Notes under the pieces: generated by a model | Told to the model about the DNA's origin: nothing | Database searches by the model: none | The model's input: only the letters and a program-made list of their open reading frames with translations | Assembly: GCA_964385465.1 (NCBI GenBank) | Contig: CAYLPJ010000003.1 | Location: 186,001 to 250,000, forward strand | Direction: 5' to 3' | DNA length: 64,000 bases | Origin: CAYLPJ01 sp964385465 | GTDB taxonomy: Bacteria > Planctomycetota > Phycisphaerae > SM23-33 | Part shown: one piece after another, positions 21,001 to 24,927 of the stretch | Position numbering within the stretch: position 1 is the stretch's first letter | Layout: every line of letters starts with the position of its first letter | Program-made: the position numbers and the translations under genes

Positions 21001-23494
21001 CCACGACCTGCCCGACGCCGAGGACATCGGCCGAGTGCAGGTCCGCCTCGGCTCGCCCGACGGCCTCGTCGACGACCCGCTGACGCTCTGGGGCAGCGAA
21101 AGCGACGACGAGTTCGGCCAAAGCATCGCCGGCGGCGACGTCAACGGCGACGGCGTCGACGACATCATCGTCAACGCTCCCGGCTACACGAGCCTGCGGA
21201 CCACCACCACCGTCCAGCCGGACGGCACGGTGACGGTCGAGGAGTTCGAGGTCGACGGCGGGTTGTTCGTCTACTACGGCTCGGACGCCGGCCTGAGCGT
21301 GGAGCCGTCCTTCGTGCAGCTCCCGGCCATCCAGAGCATCGCCCCGGCCGGGGACGTCAATGGCGACGGCATCGACGACATCCTGGCCATGGACCCCTCG
21401 GCGGAGGTCGACCGGGTCATCGACGGAGAGCTGGAGACGCTCCCGTTCGCCGGGCGCGTGACGCTGCACCTCGGCTCGGCCGAGGGCCCGGCCGCCGAGC
21501 CGGTCTGGAGCTACGAAGGCAGCGAGGCGTACGGCGGATACGGCTGGTCGATGGCTTCCGCCGGCGACGTCAACGGCGACGGGCTCAGCGACGTCGTGGT
21601 GGGTCTGCCGGACGCCGACGGGCCGACGCTCGAGCGTCCCGGTGTGGCCCGGGTCTTCGCCGGGACCGACGCAGGGCTGACTTCCGGACCCATCGCCACC
21701 TTCGAGGGCAAGGGACAGTACGACGGCTTCGGCACGTCGGTTGCCTCAGCCGGCGACCTGGACGGCGACGGCATCGACGACATCATCATCGGTGCGCCCT
21801 ATGGCGGCCAGAGCGGCGAGGCGTACGTCTTCTACGGCTCGCCGACGGGGCCGGACGAGACGCCCGACCAGACGCTTACCCCGCCGACGCAGGCCTACAG
21901 CTTCGGCGGGGCCCTCGGGGCCGCAGGCGACTTCAACGCCGATGGACAACCCGACGTGCTCGTCCAGAGCATCGGCGAGGTCGGCTCGACCATGCTGCTC
22001 TACCTCGGGCGGGGCGGGATGCTGCACGAAACCCCCGTCCGGCTCGGCCCGCCGCACGCGGCCGACCTCGAGATTCTCCCGCCGGGCGGGCTCGCCGGTG
22101 AGATGGACGTCAACGGCGACGGCATCGACGACGTGGCCTTCGGCACGACCGGGGCCCTCTACGGGGAGCCCAACGCCACGGCGGTCTTCTACGGCCGGGA
22201 CTTCGTGATCCCCCCGACGCTCATCGCCGAAGCGCAGTTCGAGCACACCTGGGCGGCCCCGGGCGAGTACACGTTGCGTGTCAGCGTGCCCGAGGGCGAG
22301 CAAGCGACCGCGACCGGAACGCTGGATGTGACCGTCCCGGGCGGCGAGGACGCCGAGCCGCCGATCATCACGGCCTGGGCGTCCGCCGCCGACCACGGCA
22401 CGCTCGGCGAGCTGCGGCTGGACGTCCCCGACGACGGCACGTTCGTCGAGTCACGCAGCCCCGGCATCCGGCGGCTTATCGTGACGTTCTCTGAGGCCAT
22501 CGACCCGGCGACGTTCACGGCCGATGGCGTCCGCCTGGTTGGCCTGGGGCTGGACGGCCCGGTGGGCCTGCAAGGCATCGAGGTCACCACGTCCGTCCGC
22601 GACGGGACCGTCGGCGTGATCGAGCTCTCGGAGGCTCTGCCGAACGCGGCCCGTTACCGGATCGCCGTGGAAGGCGTGACGGACTTCGTGGGCAACGCCC
22701 TGACCGGCGATACCGATCGCGTGCTCACCGGCCTGGTCGGCGACGTCAGCGGCGACCTGCGGGTCACCTCGGCCGACCTGTCGGTGATCTTCGCCCAGTG
22801 GGCGAGTCCGTCTGATCCCGCCGATCCCGAGACCGTCCGCTCCGACGTCCTGGCAGACGGGCGGATCTCCAGCGCCGATCTCTCGGTCGCCGTGGCCGAT
22901 CACATCGACCTGCGGTCCGTCGGCGAGCCGGGCTTCCCCGCCCCGCCGAAGTCGGCCGCCCGTGCTGCCGCGGCCGTGCCGATGGTCGCCGGCCGGCGGC
23001 GGCCCGCGCCACGGGCGGACCAGCCAGCCGAGCCGGCCGCAACCGTCGAGCAGACCCGGGTCGAAGAGGACCCCGCCGCCGACGTGCTGGCCACGGTGAC
23101 GGTCAAGCCCATCCTCGAGGCAACGGACATCCCGGCTCGCGGTCGGGACGCCGGGGGGGCGCCGGCCCTGCTCGGGCGGACCACGGCGGGCCGCTCCGCC
23201 GACGGCGACGGGCAGACGAGCCGCATCGCTGCGACGACGCGGATAAACCTGCCCGAACCCATGCCTGCCGACGTGCTGGCCCCGGCCAGGTCGGCAACCC
23301 AAGGCGCCGCCCCCGTCCGGACGGAACGGATCGCCGACGACGGTGACCCCCGGCGACGCCGGGCCATGCTGGACGTGCTCGGCTCGGCCGAGGCCGACGG
23401 ACTGGATGAGGCCGCCGCCCTGCAGGACGAGCGGCGCGATGGTCGCGGACCGCTGGCCGGCGCCGCCTGCCCCCTGTGGGCCCGGCGAAAATGA
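2..23494 (+). CDS. Giant multidomain surface/adhesin-like protein with dockerin (5' end outside window)
   Basis: The frame is open from base 2, so the true start lies left of the window; the GTG at 53 is only the first internal start-like codon. At least 7,830 residues are present. Residue numbers here count from base 53. In order: beta-helix-like haemagglutinin-type repeats (about 1-570); twelve LLGL repeats (about 575-2265); more beta-helix; short Gly-rich repeats (about 2865-3050); a Tyr/Asp-rich region; a C-type lectin domain (about 4125-4265); beta-helix; a long coiled coil (about 5170-6125); beta-helix; a PKD-like domain interrupted by FG-GAP repeats; a Big_5-like Ig domain; a dockerin-like pair (about 7562-7617); and an Ala/Arg/Pro-rich tail. 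No C-terminal membrane anchor or sorting signal is visible. Planctomycete giants of this style (LEPR-XLL type) are cell-surface or secreted; adhesion or carbohydrate binding is inferred. The next gene, a PEP-CTERM protein, has its own promoter-like site. Confidence 0.9.
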   Translation, partial: PEGDKSYDEDGSIFQDTVHLSTRDLSALADGFTLITIGDDVGDANPTAEMRFGDAMDAAIVKHDGSPRDRDSSFRDDVILNAAKVFVEGEVEALAPGGDPPITLEMNTDRLQIKDKNIHNPLGGTDSGITGDLLELDGIRDRMIVDGWVRTWGDIRVNIQGDGESYVSPMMTDVTDDDKRLNNFIQGVPGTMETFADGGVIEIITKNSVVLEGRTFVQGEGARVTIKPGTFFELVQIAGQISSADADSLIEIEAPEAVYVNGEVLAGVEWQGGVKVVTGEGADVTVNTPHELRIFGAITSTDVMELTGGADQDWNERDPQDASIHLTGQLTSLDDNRLLKLQGPDDVLVEGSIFVRGRNSGLLIDSGQRVKFATSFVEVEDGIDIYGRGESTDVDTGITSSVFVDATAVITSFQNGSNIHIEGAGDVDILGTVLAGGAIGPTGVTWSGTDSEAVVTAGEQVYVDSGILASDTVTVVGGPAGEDDASLDPANDGLAPADQRRVSVVVTTAGGMTAAGRTSDGSAGLIRIFGASGVEMMGHLYSGATKGLLFDGEGNLIKEIIDWESSVGGDVSIESPGQVFIGGWAENQATEVVLDSDVTLHIILDPDGSPTPGSITLDADDTTNFTRLHELRQLVSDALTAEFGGDIDVQIENDRLVFVADQPFTMESTSTNADLLGLGGGDLEGNEVVPDAEIAADVAPPSMALSSDATLVLNDGEGDALGSITVTAAETAGFTQLSELIALLNDKLNDAGLTEMLARDGGGLLALTGEFDFEIDETSSNADLLGFDAVAAPATVASARDASTWEVTAVHSLFGSVVETGGYIAASDTISLFNWDTAEHPYIGGEVGVRIQGSSELTTHEDESLIEVDSKLDAEIEGHLIAGGEVETIRDAETGGFIGSRLIDFGTDTDDTEIDIQAEHQVRIGTTLKAGGRIHVVGGDDPVEGDPGDPFNFTGSSVLIFGSAKLETWGENSAIDIEGTGDIKVLSPTHFHEVEPEEWAKGPRAFLVGEGQFALGGVLPADVTLDMRRRDGLGGYLTESITLSAGDYANDALIVTSLEAEFAASTDFTDVQVSNPGRYLVLDAPYDFDIESTSVNLDLLGLASVQTARVVYPEARVVGDVNIPTTGRLVEDVVLDLSMDDGVGGTIDDTVTIAAADTTGHTTQAELLTTINTALDASAFADIDAVLRDGKIVLTTLGLDFTVKGTSQNVNLLGLRGEWETEELRDPAVLTPASDAPTTGQLIRDLVLIIRIEATDLEDELLGAVIVSAADTTDNTTLVDLVTDINNELTGTDVPRYVGTRTFGDYLTASIRDGKLLLTGTHEFKLREASQALELVGMDSGEELPATEIFFDAILAADVDLPAAVLTDPVTLDLMVNRNGSVTEDTVTVPVDGSNSTLADLVADVDAALTLAGFGDVEAELEGDRLELVSHWEFTVKGTSTNADLLGLTTVDGGADVAASRQASIFELLGPRDVPTTGVLAEDVALEVEAVDSDDVVTAATVTVAREDTLGNASIAELAATVGAAFAEAGLDIQAAEDSGTIVLSSLTVDFEVFTTSEAADLLGLTDVHGGSDVSSDRPDATFELVPDDELWSTGVLPDNVELAITRALEDPNDDPAHISPDLPEEIDRDEDNVVTGTVTISRSDTLDNTAGSEADRLEALAEDITAAFIRDGFRQITASVDSGKIVLSSPYAWSIGEESAETELLGITTVPTPELEAERPPETYQVTGVDSMINGVLDDDITLDLSIDDGGGGTFDGEVSLPASATDGTDSGTSANAGIADLVADLNAALADTEIPGHPGQFFGDVIEAAAVGGFDASAGGAGVGSAADATGRIVFVADEAFTLTVDAADSLDQLGLANGTQSSAATDPDWEVAASADLPSDGVITGDVTLRVTLDDGGSDLDFTVTLPAVDTTANTSATELLLDLQTALAATEVQDVSEAESTGSYASQFVVTQIRDGKLVLVSELEFEIDGDASSNAALLGLASVSPGSDVASAKPPVRQELPADNVLPPRRSFTQDVVFDLRMLPENLIASIPVNEYEVTVAAADTESNADIDDLVADIDDALLAAIGSQDVWAQYQGGKLSLVSYTPFQLEYSSENEGLMGVTDMPNELIAANRASQDGELPEDVTLVVWVNLGTKKIVGEVTISAADTADNPAGNGITDLLNDIQDALNGAVPGAISGGSYYDLDGNPYDPADFADDPVTTGGIADPLIRMKLKHGKLLFTSQYEFRIFDEFTNPANPTPALQHLESANVQHLGLDSVADGDTAVSSRPFNILAPAAGSEVSFTSTDAGAELYIAGAVKSDRMIQMSGGPEGLDLDWSGLLETVDGPIDLDLGTSGHLKGDLTAGGDEGDVILAADDTLLINGIIRADRDIDLSAGHALGGSASTDSITIDKTAWLVTTGPPDLDQQVTVDGYKRVVVDGPIGSQQLDEPRMLGDIHVVSQTHDVVMTAESGWLETDGRIVVEGDTVDVAGVIKNGDTSAPAPADPSNPLAENFEVVLDADTVVLLTGDVDALGSVLIDSPNAIQIAGSVEAGGIETFEFITEDRDFLTAADEQVRVLAPGITVGGVTATVEAGQDWPDTDDDSNPDLTVGDSYPLGGTVVGSGQVLLLAGAGGIEVAAASEVRTRSDDSEITLQGDFIDILGSLYAGAERGRQAVGEDPEDLTWLGESAGITLDAAEMVTFGGEDTATDLDVFNGLADTEGETITRGGSARATGDVVITADESGDQLVHINGLSAIVTDAEAVASPSPGAASSVDITAGDGVQVHGVIQGLDPDSDVTIVSGTGLLLVDGFVEGGRDVTLTGATAGDLSVLVTKLLYETKTETVPTSDGGSGEFNLDMNGDHVDDYGFLLEVNGSDEIVVDGSGQPVRVTEGGVEQLGEGIVYLVEDEMGDPVTVDKEGHELTEHAGRYFLVDEAGQFLDDQGRVINEDGQLLDAMGRPVNEAGYLIDANGNLIDEFGDAITIYGDRVNADGLLLDVSDNLISPDGWRINASGELVNAGGMPLNGVGEIRTVVEIDGTDYLADEYGNLVDDEGNLIDEDGYLINERGERITADGRPLTHLDDPVEGSDRVENPPTPEAPVAGDDRKTGGSIQEGDALKSTTGFVMVDLPQRRGGGVVNGTGPASTVTITGDHDVEIHGMVGQVYLDEGTAAPAVDTVEVTITSSEDVTILTDALVNARDGVEVSGENVWALDESVTITRADHSRTALTATGTLPDGGTIHVARSQIYFFRALVASAGEVELTGKEISVYGTVEVEGSERNGDGDPARARLQADRNVVVRGEVLSGADIDIDAGLVDPTGCVVVSAEGRLAAGYGTEAVGDIMLDAAGEVTLLSYDDDANDDLQFAAPYVTYEPVFVDVVTGFRRVEDGFIQRPVVHYIPTITTEQTGFIDVKVGSEFGSAEVRLFQDGYWSDTAPADERFREYFIPGVDYEIDDLDWPGKAPDENPGLYRKVAPGEYELMDTSTFDLIGEVTNYGGPPIDPGTTFAQGVTIDGAVNAVRQDRTPTLGGLFSPGSTTVGGGELPLLTGQFAGEESVSYADVLTTMESEVYLVIDDVFVQQTYKPWDELTATEKANAILDHLGYRKLFDVRFLEEFEKTVYITSPNDRFELERDSAITDRFDGKTVNEMVEEENATRVKGVNLSFADGESVVALDELAALNAGNGEFAFTEASPALEGVTFQDSGGEKKFVPGVVVDGVFRVTPSDNLAIRPDWSVTTDSYTITKKYFDFWFPEFIPFDPAVHYDPGEHASVEEAAYRHWTPPSEMVDEVLDGVPPEDHEEALEEFSEQFFIAGRDYDEEYANPAKEDSGDYIASFFEREDTILADGDWEKVYGTETSLGRINRNFEGIPTVHLWETDLTDQDREVFEYTLDDGTEIFLRAPEQWWSEYEVTALGNDRVDPDDKKLQYVGNVETYDEEVGQIREVAQLEYIQEWSSAVPHKPSNPEEGDLWVVDDYDDSPGRWVVYLRDDPHEVWPDGDPTAYEQYSINDGRSVSEFDPPYADTVFTGFYGLLADAAFAPLAAGGLELTEAFLPEGTVASLVTYDNSVKLDYDFEDWDTGEPGTVDDQGSVSGFTGDNWAEGTDANGRLVYGQINAGDEEDGLAVAQTNINLEQLNDDPRTEHDVAEMRRYEGRDYYLTIGHYDWYEAGNVRSWPWHLAVVNDAAENALIRDMISAADTSAWLGGYDLNGVSHNSWSMEWVHGSGISNGSGYSNFHPSEPNNEGPYNDEDHLQMWTSGYWNDLNAVEELRAVLEREPDWGDPFDGDETQHDFIYKMTTDWRAIEDVRSDITYRAFTEAHDIIDKRPRYETIESEVPVIKMEQVTNWTYEPVVEQVLDFASSAVPADGPGSLAIFDRQALSATGDITINAGSDVLVRSSVAAGETDGAISVNSSGGAVTVGTDMPAEPKLYDMIHLTAGEAIDIDAAGGAVEIGATAELRTETDAPAPPNGNSGGEPVQDISVDASDAVRIDGQVAARDNVAVTAAADVTLTSSLQAVNLIAAEAGNGGGAGTVFVHDPDAPLDGEFDEDDQRPAIGGFLTVTGTDGEIRLTAGAAGGDISLIDAELEADLITLSAPAGEILQPAAVTPPGDGDTPTTGGQLRAVTLDADAGAGITLENLHVGEVTAVVTGPGDVVLHDTDLAGVAGGADPATAGLDLVNVRTADGSIDVTALGSGLVATDVRSLGGGDEDDVTLNAEIGAGGSTSLTVHHVEAAGDADVFLNVQGQLIQPDGSVSADEVTVQANGATEIHTQASSIDIDLAAPGSLVIVGDSPTLTLANVRVLNGDLTVINAGDIDAQNVELVTDWNTSKVPPEANVIRLETTEGSGGTITVGSIVGGTYAASEAEADAIRLDMLNSILRKIDPAGIPAEFLTDGTDGEGDPIQFVELTQPEADDLAAIVTDDFAADGELMAAATAFTMYSRVLDVLGVAYEGTYEETDEQAVEDEARSLFTLSRGLSSAGRVELYSDGAITSPVPLAPLGAGPMPPSNGVGIVADTLVAVAGSDITGLTTAVNRMEEVCSIGGSASDVRDVDGIGELSPGVKVDLAEALAGSLAITAQNALIVTSVRTPASDAQLSLTSELGGLFVERNGGGNALESGGGIKLETLAADRDLTVTGHVQAGGKLELATRGTVSSLGQGVDLDVGDLSVDSDSSVVLSGEFNTLGEVDVVSDGNIALSQLDEAFEGFRVSNQRFSLQQRMLQTLGDNLDAQIDALSTYQALMAAAASREAGQGDVLSTLEAQQLQHLVRMPLELQHQQLQTQLADLGSLLEVQDQLPDTLGEMEGYDQIVQQRDQVTDQLQSAQSTLGQVRTDLLEIIGDTDDLVADLEDVQTTIADRQAYRDGLGGVLSDIQAEINSRPDYTPPALNGGEEGAPDLSLDALNSVDLDELSDEQLGRLHHDVQGVADEVDGELQDLGQQVETLQDQIHANQGDLAFVREDLSAVRDTVQGLGGQLDALDAQIAAHQAALAEIETIIGLSDPAAMDPAVRDLDDNADVLSDTINSGVDALRDQRLLETVNASLADVNSQIARVNDAIDAVAPLTDTTDFGVLDSGIRGLTAYQDVLSGAILDGIAGLPDRTYSELQAQVADVMADIQQVDQALAALEAIQGASGFAVVDRNVRSLASVQDLLTPTYQQIVSDVTALPTYSNLLEEIGTMQQQLEQERPLDEVQADLQQVGKQLDTLAAEIAPIELQLIKLAYRYLSHQKRDILPRVMAWHDEIGNRLGGRVGSPEDVEPDPEAFPIDWDFYDLGRIHGFDAHLDQMDDEQFGKFLDGLEPAELAAVQDVLATQASKSEGLDKELQDLDAAGGADPLDPELPQNRFDLLPQWEQLDKQRDDLLLQQADLQAEHDRIVALQDQLDALQGRRDDLEGALISAQEFAFSEADNLQGIRGGLQEQLNGLNTDRRNHEGQLSDLQGDLSPELSRLYAEREDLTGQRNTLEAEQGTVTGYIFGVVEFLPGEQSRLNEALGGIQQQREAVNTQYQDALAEESTLEQQETQLVAERDTLQTQVTQIEEDISGYQTTLEDLDDQEAALQTELDGILQTKQTERVGLRDDLVGVQQLQADYALVAQDFQSLQHGLNLGAMAGEFRGNVLDDMQRMSRLRADLEQMRQTQERLEYGLRRTQMGGDGLTSISIRAQGFSEQLLSAGVELSLAQPGDDSEDPGDKVAQDDFSGWYLYTHSDTEQTHYRDARGTENDIEDDVFRVREFSPFYVDEQAYYRRLDDVDATPGELGDDEETFYAWDSAVLETFYVFDGTYSVQKFAGTTSEERTEVRPDTGEEFTFTIDSPLYDVHDYRAHFLADSPDTEFADAELFVTSDDETGEHVRAFQDILDDLSAELGEEGRLIVLYPGQTLDDLDVGEVTEDDILVTFLDFTPIYRQVSNSEIAFDDPQSHGEQVFETLPSLLTEVYRGGVELLPVEAPEAGNVFTGGLRASASELIELLATDRLTGLETNALLSAPTVRLASGDVLELGGLILASESVQVDAGGGLVLSEDARVKAGAVNVNSAFGDVVGRQGSVIEADTVDVFGAGMVDIVTDARAVAASAGLSGDVVVTNIGDDPVTVETQTDGGTVDVRSDGTIQAGNVAGGDVSLMAGGRGDVLIGQVDATGNVTLDAARGIGSYTPPPPNGPLVPLMAEPRLNVGGDLNVIAGLGADLPGGTVGGESSVTDNVSLVIDSLDDLPATGPAHIAVDGDVVIEIALTLHYDLTIEADNIIFSGAGAILNPGGETSLKADGAVMLNGMPSQDNDGGKEGTVVLSGERVSIEAAEVLGGGERLIRADLLRVVTETDLALMTDVDTLEAIITGRGDLRVEAGGSIELRDVQVHDGSVIVEAPGDIVATGVVFGTDRYANRLSLQAGGELTLGNVVVGRLMGTELETGAGLTNAGGVLDVEVTQDDDSVVEDRPGSFTARVTDPTHTYEPGETVEMGIEFGDGSQQMLDVDVAGPRVEVIGPPSERFGGVQDYSGMGEAVVLADVNADGLADLILGEGRHDLPDAEDIGRVQVRLGSPDGLVDDPLTLWGSESDDEFGQSIAGGDVNGDGVDDIIVNAPGYTSLRTTTTVQPDGTVTVEEFEVDGGLFVYYGSDAGLSVEPSFVQLPAIQSIAPAGDVNGDGIDDILAMDPSAEVDRVIDGELETLPFAGRVTLHLGSAEGPAAEPVWSYEGSEAYGGYGWSMASAGDVNGDGLSDVVVGLPDADGPTLERPGVARVFAGTDAGLTSGPIATFEGKGQYDGFGTSVASAGDLDGDGIDDIIIGAPYGGQSGEAYVFYGSPTGPDETPDQTLTPPTQAYSFGGALGAAGDFNADGQPDVLVQSIGEVGSTMLLYLGRGGMLHETPVRLGPPHAADLEILPPGGLAGEMDVNGDGIDDVAFGTTGALYGEPNATAVFYGRDFVIPPTLIAEAQFEHTWAAPGEYTLRVSVPEGEQATATGTLDVTVPGGEDAEPPIITAWASAADHGTLGELRLDVPDDGTFVESRSPGIRRLIVTFSEAIDPATFTADGVRLVGLGLDGPVGLQGIEVTTSVRDGTVGVIELSEALPNAARYRIAVEGVTDFVGNALTGDTDRVLTGLVGDVSGDLRVTSADLSVIFAQWASPSDPADPETVRSDVLADGRISSADLSVAVADHIDLRSVGEPGFPAPPKSAARAAAAVPMVAGRRRPAPRADQPAEPAATVEQTRVEEDPAADVLATVTVKPILEATDIPARGRDAGGAPALLGRTTAGRSADGDGQTSRIAATTRINLPEPMPADVLAPARSATQGAAPVRTERIADDGDPRRRRAMLDVLGSAEADGLDEAAALQDERRDGRGPLAGAACPLWARRK
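1780..6840 (+). repeat. Twelve divergent LLGL repeat units inside the giant protein
   Basis: Protein-level tandem repeats of roughly 100-150 residues. Each unit runs: a hydrophobic strand with DDG or similar, a VT(V/I)xA strand, a 'T..NT' turn, a helix with DIN.AL, a strand ending GKLVL.S, and a closing NADLLGL or variant. Closing motifs lie near 2021, 2348, 3292, 3631, 3997, 4331, 4681, 5111, 5564, 5942, 6308 and 6770. A beta-helix-like insert (about 2430-3010) separates units 2 and 3. The pattern resembles the flagellin hook IN motif seen in flagellar hook-associated proteins; this is a resemblance only. Variants such as LVGM and LMGV show divergence rather than recent amplification. Confidence 0.75.
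8650..9200 (+). repeat. Short NxxGxLID-type tandem repeats
   Basis: About twenty consecutive 8-10-residue units of the form D/N-x-x-G-x-(L/V)-(I/L/V)-(D/N), for example NEDGQLLD, DANGNLID, NADGLLLD, DEYGNLVD and DEDGYLIN. One non-repeat spacer (about 9049-9080) interrupts the array. The regular Gly and alternating hydrophobic positions suggest a beta-hairpin or solenoid spacer. This is a protein repeat: the DNA units have diverged and it is not a CRISPR. Confidence 0.75.
12421..12850 (+). other. C-type lectin-like domain within the giant protein
   Basis: The segment has the C-type lectin order: 'HLAVVNDAAEN' helix start, 'AWLGGYD' core, 'EWVHGS', then FHPSEPNN (about 12661-12681) and GYWNDL (about 12728-12745). 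EPN is the calcium and mannose-type sugar-selecting triplet of classical C-type lectins, and WND is the second calcium motif, so the calcium-dependent sugar site looks intact. Sugar binding at the cell surface is inferred. Confidence 0.85.
15560..18425 (+). other. About 950-residue coiled-coil segment within the giant protein
   Basis: Composition changes abruptly from beta-helix (Gly, Val, Asp, Thr rich) to Gln, Glu, Leu, Asp and Arg-rich heptad-like sequence, such as 'LEQQETQLVAERDTLQTQV'. Several sub-blocks repeat the pattern 'DNADVLSDTI' or 'AYQDVLSGAI' (about 16440-16920). A likely helical stalk or oligomerisation rod between two beta-helical halves. Confidence 0.75.
20926..22200 (+). repeat. 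Seven FG-GAP (integrin alpha-type) repeats
   Basis: Seven units carry the calcium-loop signature D-x-(N/D)-x-D-G-x-x-D: DVNADGLADL, DVNGDGVDDI, DVNGDGIDDI, DVNGDGLSDV, DLDGDGIDDI, DFNADGQPDV and DVNGDGIDDV, spaced at roughly 150-210 bases. Seven blades would close a beta-propeller. The block sits between two halves of a PKD-like domain: FGDGS at about 20822-20836 and FEHTW at about 22240-22254. Confidence 0.85.
22738..22905 (+). other. Dockerin-type calcium-binding repeat pair
   Basis: Two 12-residue calcium loops, 'DVSGDLRVTSADLS' and 'DVLADGRISSADLS', each followed by a short helix, separated by about 25 residues. This matches type I dockerin organisation. It sits about 200 residues before the C terminus. 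No cohesin partner is seen in the window. Confidence 0.75.
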
Positions 23495-23544
23495 GCCGGC
23501 ACGGATGCCCGGCCACTCCCCGCGAAGATACGGGCCTGCCGGGC

Positions 23545-23553
23545 TGCTACAAT
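23545..23553 (+). promoter_or_regulatory. Extended -10 promoter element for the PEP-CTERM gene
   Basis: TGCTACAAT matches an extended -10 (TGnTANAAT) 35 bases before the ATG at 23589. No convincing -35 is visible, as is usual for extended -10 promoters. It would give the gene its own transcript, separate from the giant gene ending at 23494. Confidence 0.5.
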
Positions 23554-23588
23554 GAATGGTCCCCTTAGAGGAAGAGGAGGATGCAGAC

Positions 23589-24188
23589 ATGAAATCCGGT
23601 TATTGGATCCTGCCCGCGTGTGTGCTGCTCGCCGCGGCTACCGGCGCGAGGGCGGACTACTTGTTCCACGCCGACAACGTGGTCGGTGCGTTTGCCGGCA
23701 CGGATTTCGACGTGACGGTGATGCTCACCTCCGATGACTCCAACGCCGCCGACAGTGTGGTCTTCACCGTGCGGTTCGACCAGCCCGGACTGCTGCTCCG
23801 CGGGTACCAGTGGCAGGACGTGTTCAGCGCGGGCTTCGATCTCAGCGAGCCCGGCGCGGCTGCGCTGAGCGGGGGGCCGGTGTCGATCCTGGCCGACACG
23901 CATGAGTCCACCACCTATGTCGGCGACATGGATATCTACCTCGACGCCTTCTCTCCGGTAGGCTCGTTCGACAGCGGTCAGCTCGTGACACTCCAACTCA
24001 GCGTGCCGTGGGACATGGCGTACGACGAGATCACCGCGGACATCCTGCCCGACCAGGTCTACAACGACGGGCAACCCGTCGCCGCGCTGCCCTCATCCTT
24101 CACCATCACCCCCGAGCCGGCCGCGCTCGCCGTGCTGGCCGCCGGAGCCGTCGGGCTGCTCCGTCGGCGGAGGCACCGAGCGGCGTAG
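23589..24188 (+). CDS. PEP-CTERM sorted exoprotein
   Basis: A 199-residue secreted protein. The ATG at 23589 is chosen because a strong purine-rich ribosome site (23568-23580) lies 8 bases before it and because it opens directly into a signal peptide (MKSGYWILPACVLLAAATGARA). The middle is an unrecognised beta-rich, probably cohesin- or PEP-type domain. The C terminus has the full sorting signal: 'TPEP' followed by a hydrophobic stretch (AALAVLAAGAVGLL) and a basic RRRRHR tail. PEP-CTERM proteins are cut and exported by an exosortase, typically with exopolysaccharide; no exosortase gene is in the window. It ends 6 bases from the convergent phosphoribosyltransferase gene. Its specific function is unknown. 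Confidence 0.88.
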   Translation: MKSGYWILPACVLLAAATGARADYLFHADNVVGAFAGTDFDVTVMLTSDDSNAADSVVFTVRFDQPGLLLRGYQWQDVFSAGFDLSEPGAAALSGGPVSILADTHESTTYVGDMDIYLDAFSPVGSFDSGQLVTLQLSVPWDMAYDEITADILPDQVYNDGQPVAALPSSFTITPEPAALAVLAAGAVGLLRRRRHRAA

Positions 24189-24194
24189 CGCGTG

Positions 24195-24917
24195 TCAGGT
24201 CGCCGAAGACCGGCGCAGCATGTCGGCTGCTTCGTCCTCGCTCACGTCCCGCCAGTTGCGGTAGGCGTCGGCGACGGCAAACCGCGCGCCGGCTCGGAGA
24301 TTGGCGCACCACAGTTCGTCGACGTGCGGGATCAGGTCTTCGGCCGTCGAAGCGGGAGCGGTAGGCACGGCCACAGACACCCTGTCGGGGCCAAGCTTCC
24401 GCACCGCCTCGACCGCCAGGCGCATGGTGAAGCCGGAGGCCAGCCCGTCGTCAACGAGGATGGCGTCCCGGCCGGTGGGGTCCAGTTCCCCGCGGCCCGG
24501 GCGGAGGGCCTGCTGCCGCCGCTGCACCTTCTCGCGGGTGGCCTCGATCCGCTCGGCGACGGCCTTGCTGCTGAACCCCAGCCGTCGGAGGAGTGGTTCG
24601 TTCATTTCGAGGGTCCCGTCGAACGCAACCGCGCCGCAGCCTACCTCGGTATTGCCCGGAACCGTGACCTTGCTCACGCAGGCCACGTCCAGCGCCAGGG
24701 CCAGGCGCTCGGCCAGGGCCACGGCGACGGGTACGCCTCCGGCGGGCACGGCCAGGATGAGTGTTCGGCCGGCGTCGCGCCCGCCGAGCAGGTCCGCAAG
24801 CACCTCGCCGGCCTGCCGGCGGTCGCGGAACACGTGCACCTCCTGTCGGTAGTCCGGACAGTCGCGCAGCGTCCCCGGGTACCGGTCCACCAGCGATGCC
24901 ACGATGCCTTCGGTCAT
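24195..24917 (-). CDS. Phosphoribosyltransferase-domain protein
   Basis: 240 residues. The type I phosphoribosyltransferase PRPP loop is clear: 'AILVDDGLASGFT' at about residues 152-164, with two acidic residues and a small-residue turn. An upstream 'VPAGGVPVA' loop (about 58-66) fits the pyrophosphate-side loop. The size and layout resemble the stand-alone phosphoribosyltransferases often found near erythromycin-esterase or dienelactone-hydrolase genes, whose substrate is not established. ATG 24917 is chosen because upstream residues are low-complexity and overlap the neighbouring mutM. It lies 10 bases after mutM on the same strand, so the two are probably co-transcribed. Base substrate unknown. 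Confidence 0.85.
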   Translation of the reverse strand: MTEGIVASLVDRYPGTLRDCPDYRQEVHVFRDRRQAGEVLADLLGGRDAGRTLILAVPAGGVPVAVALAERLALALDVACVSKVTVPGNTEVGCGAVAFDGTLEMNEPLLRRLGFSSKAVAERIEATREKVQRRQQALRPGRGELDPTGRDAILVDDGLASGFTMRLAVEAVRKLGPDRVSVAVPTAPASTAEDLIPHVDELWCANLRAGARFAVADAYRNWRDVSEDEAADMLRRSSAT

Positions 24918-24927
24918 TGGGACACTC

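Noticed and set aside
5930..21469. Two very long open frames (over 2,200 and 2,900 codons) on the minus strand across the giant gene
   Set aside because: They are antisense to a frame with clear domains (lectin, FG-GAP, dockerin), have His/Val/Ala/Arg-rich composition with no family motif, and arise from the high-GC third codon position. Similar antisense frames over ligA and glnN were rejected on the same grounds.
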